This document shows, one piece after another, positions 6,259 to 6,599 of a stretch of DNA of 6,599 bases. The DNA lies in contig CAMIWY010000081.1 in NCBI GenBank assembly GCA_946402595.1, forward strand, positions 1-6,599, written 5' to 3'. The position numbers were made by a program, and so were the translations under genes. Numbering within the stretch: position 1 is the first letter of the stretch; every line of letters starts with the position of its first letter. This DNA comes from an uncultured Clostridia bacterium (GTDB taxonomy: Bacteria; Bacillota; Clostridia; Peptostreptococcales; Anaerovoracaceae). The notes under the pieces were generated by a model. That model was not told the DNA's origin and made no database searches. It saw nothing but the letters and a program-made list of their open reading frames with translations.

Positions 6259-6599
6259 CTATTCTTCATTGCTCTCCTTTTCAGCCCTTGCCTTATCATC
6301 TGCTATCAGCATTCTGATTGCTTCGATCGCAACACGGATAGCACGGTCGGTATCATGCTCCTGATGATTAGGCAGTCCGGCCTTTTCTCTCTCCTGATTG
6401 GCAACTACAAGGAAAACCGAGCCTACTCTGACTTTGCGGTACGCACCGACAATGAAGAGAGTAGAGGACTCCATCTCAGAGGCCTTGCATCCAAGACGCA
6501 GCCATGCGTCCCACTTGTTCAGGAGCTCATGACTGTTAGGAAGTGCTTCCGGCATGTGCTGTCCGTAAAAAGCATCTTTGCACTGAACGACACCGGTAT
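6259..6599 (-). CDS. udp: Uridine phosphorylase, C-terminal part (cut by window edge)
   Basis: The 112 complete codons visible encode the C-terminal portion of a PNP/UDP-family nucleoside phosphorylase, which splits uridine with phosphate into uracil and ribose-1-phosphate. The frame is open to the right edge: before the internal Met (codon at 6555-6553) it continues upstream as TGVVQCKDAFYGQH, so the gene is truncated by the window and does not start there. Key evidence is GVVQCKDAFYGQH (2-14), GCKASEMESSTL (36-47) with the Glu-Met-Glu ribose-binding signature of the family, and VANQEREKAGLPNH (65-78), a region expected near the base-binding pocket. The tail is charged and ends in SNEE. The neighbour deoB consumes the ribose-1-phosphate product, which supports a ribonucleoside phosphorylase. 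A broader pyrimidine or purine specificity cannot be excluded without the N-terminus. Confidence 0.9.
   Translation of the reverse strand, partial: TGVVQCKDAFYGQHMPEALPNSHELLNKWDAWLRLGCKASEMESSTLFIVGAYRKVRVGSVFLVVANQEREKAGLPNHQEHDTDRAIRVAIEAIRMLIADDKARAEKESNEE

Overview
The window is a chromosomal, origin-proximal segment of a Firmicutes-type bacterium, most likely a member of the Clostridia. I base this on the run mnmE-mnmG-rsmG-parA, on two near-identical copies of the ParB binding site parS, on strong GGAGGT-type ribosome binding sites, and on clostridial-looking protein sequences. I cannot name a genus. Every convincing gene lies on the minus strand, so transcription runs from high to low coordinates. 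The forward-strand ORFs are shadows of these genes.

Reading in the direction of transcription, the right edge holds the 3' part of a uridine phosphorylase gene (udp, 6259-6599, truncated by the window). It is followed 44 nt later by phosphopentomutase (deoB, 5039-6214). Together they form a short nucleoside salvage unit: Udp releases ribose-1-phosphate from uridine and DeoB converts it to ribose-5-phosphate. A 35-bp palindrome with a GGGACGGT-type core (5005-5039) touches the deoB stop codon. It separates this unit from the RNA-modification genes mnmE (3565-4977), mnmG (1510-3522, TTG start) and rsmG (788-1450). MnmE and MnmG form one complex that modifies the wobble uridine of certain tRNAs. 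RsmG methylates G527 of 16S rRNA.

A 448-bp gene-free stretch (340-787) then separates rsmG from parA. It carries two parS sites 80 bp apart with a terminator-like hairpin between them, a small palindrome, and a possible parA promoter. parA (soj) starts at 339 and runs off the left edge with 113 codons visible. parB would be expected just beyond.

The most notable points are the parS-hairpin-parS arrangement, the repeat-like palindrome at the deoB/mnmE boundary, the presence of nucleoside salvage genes where jag/yidC usually sit upstream of mnmE, and a leucine in MnmE at a position where the family normally has arginine. I saw no new defence system, mobile gene, CRISPR array or RNA gene.
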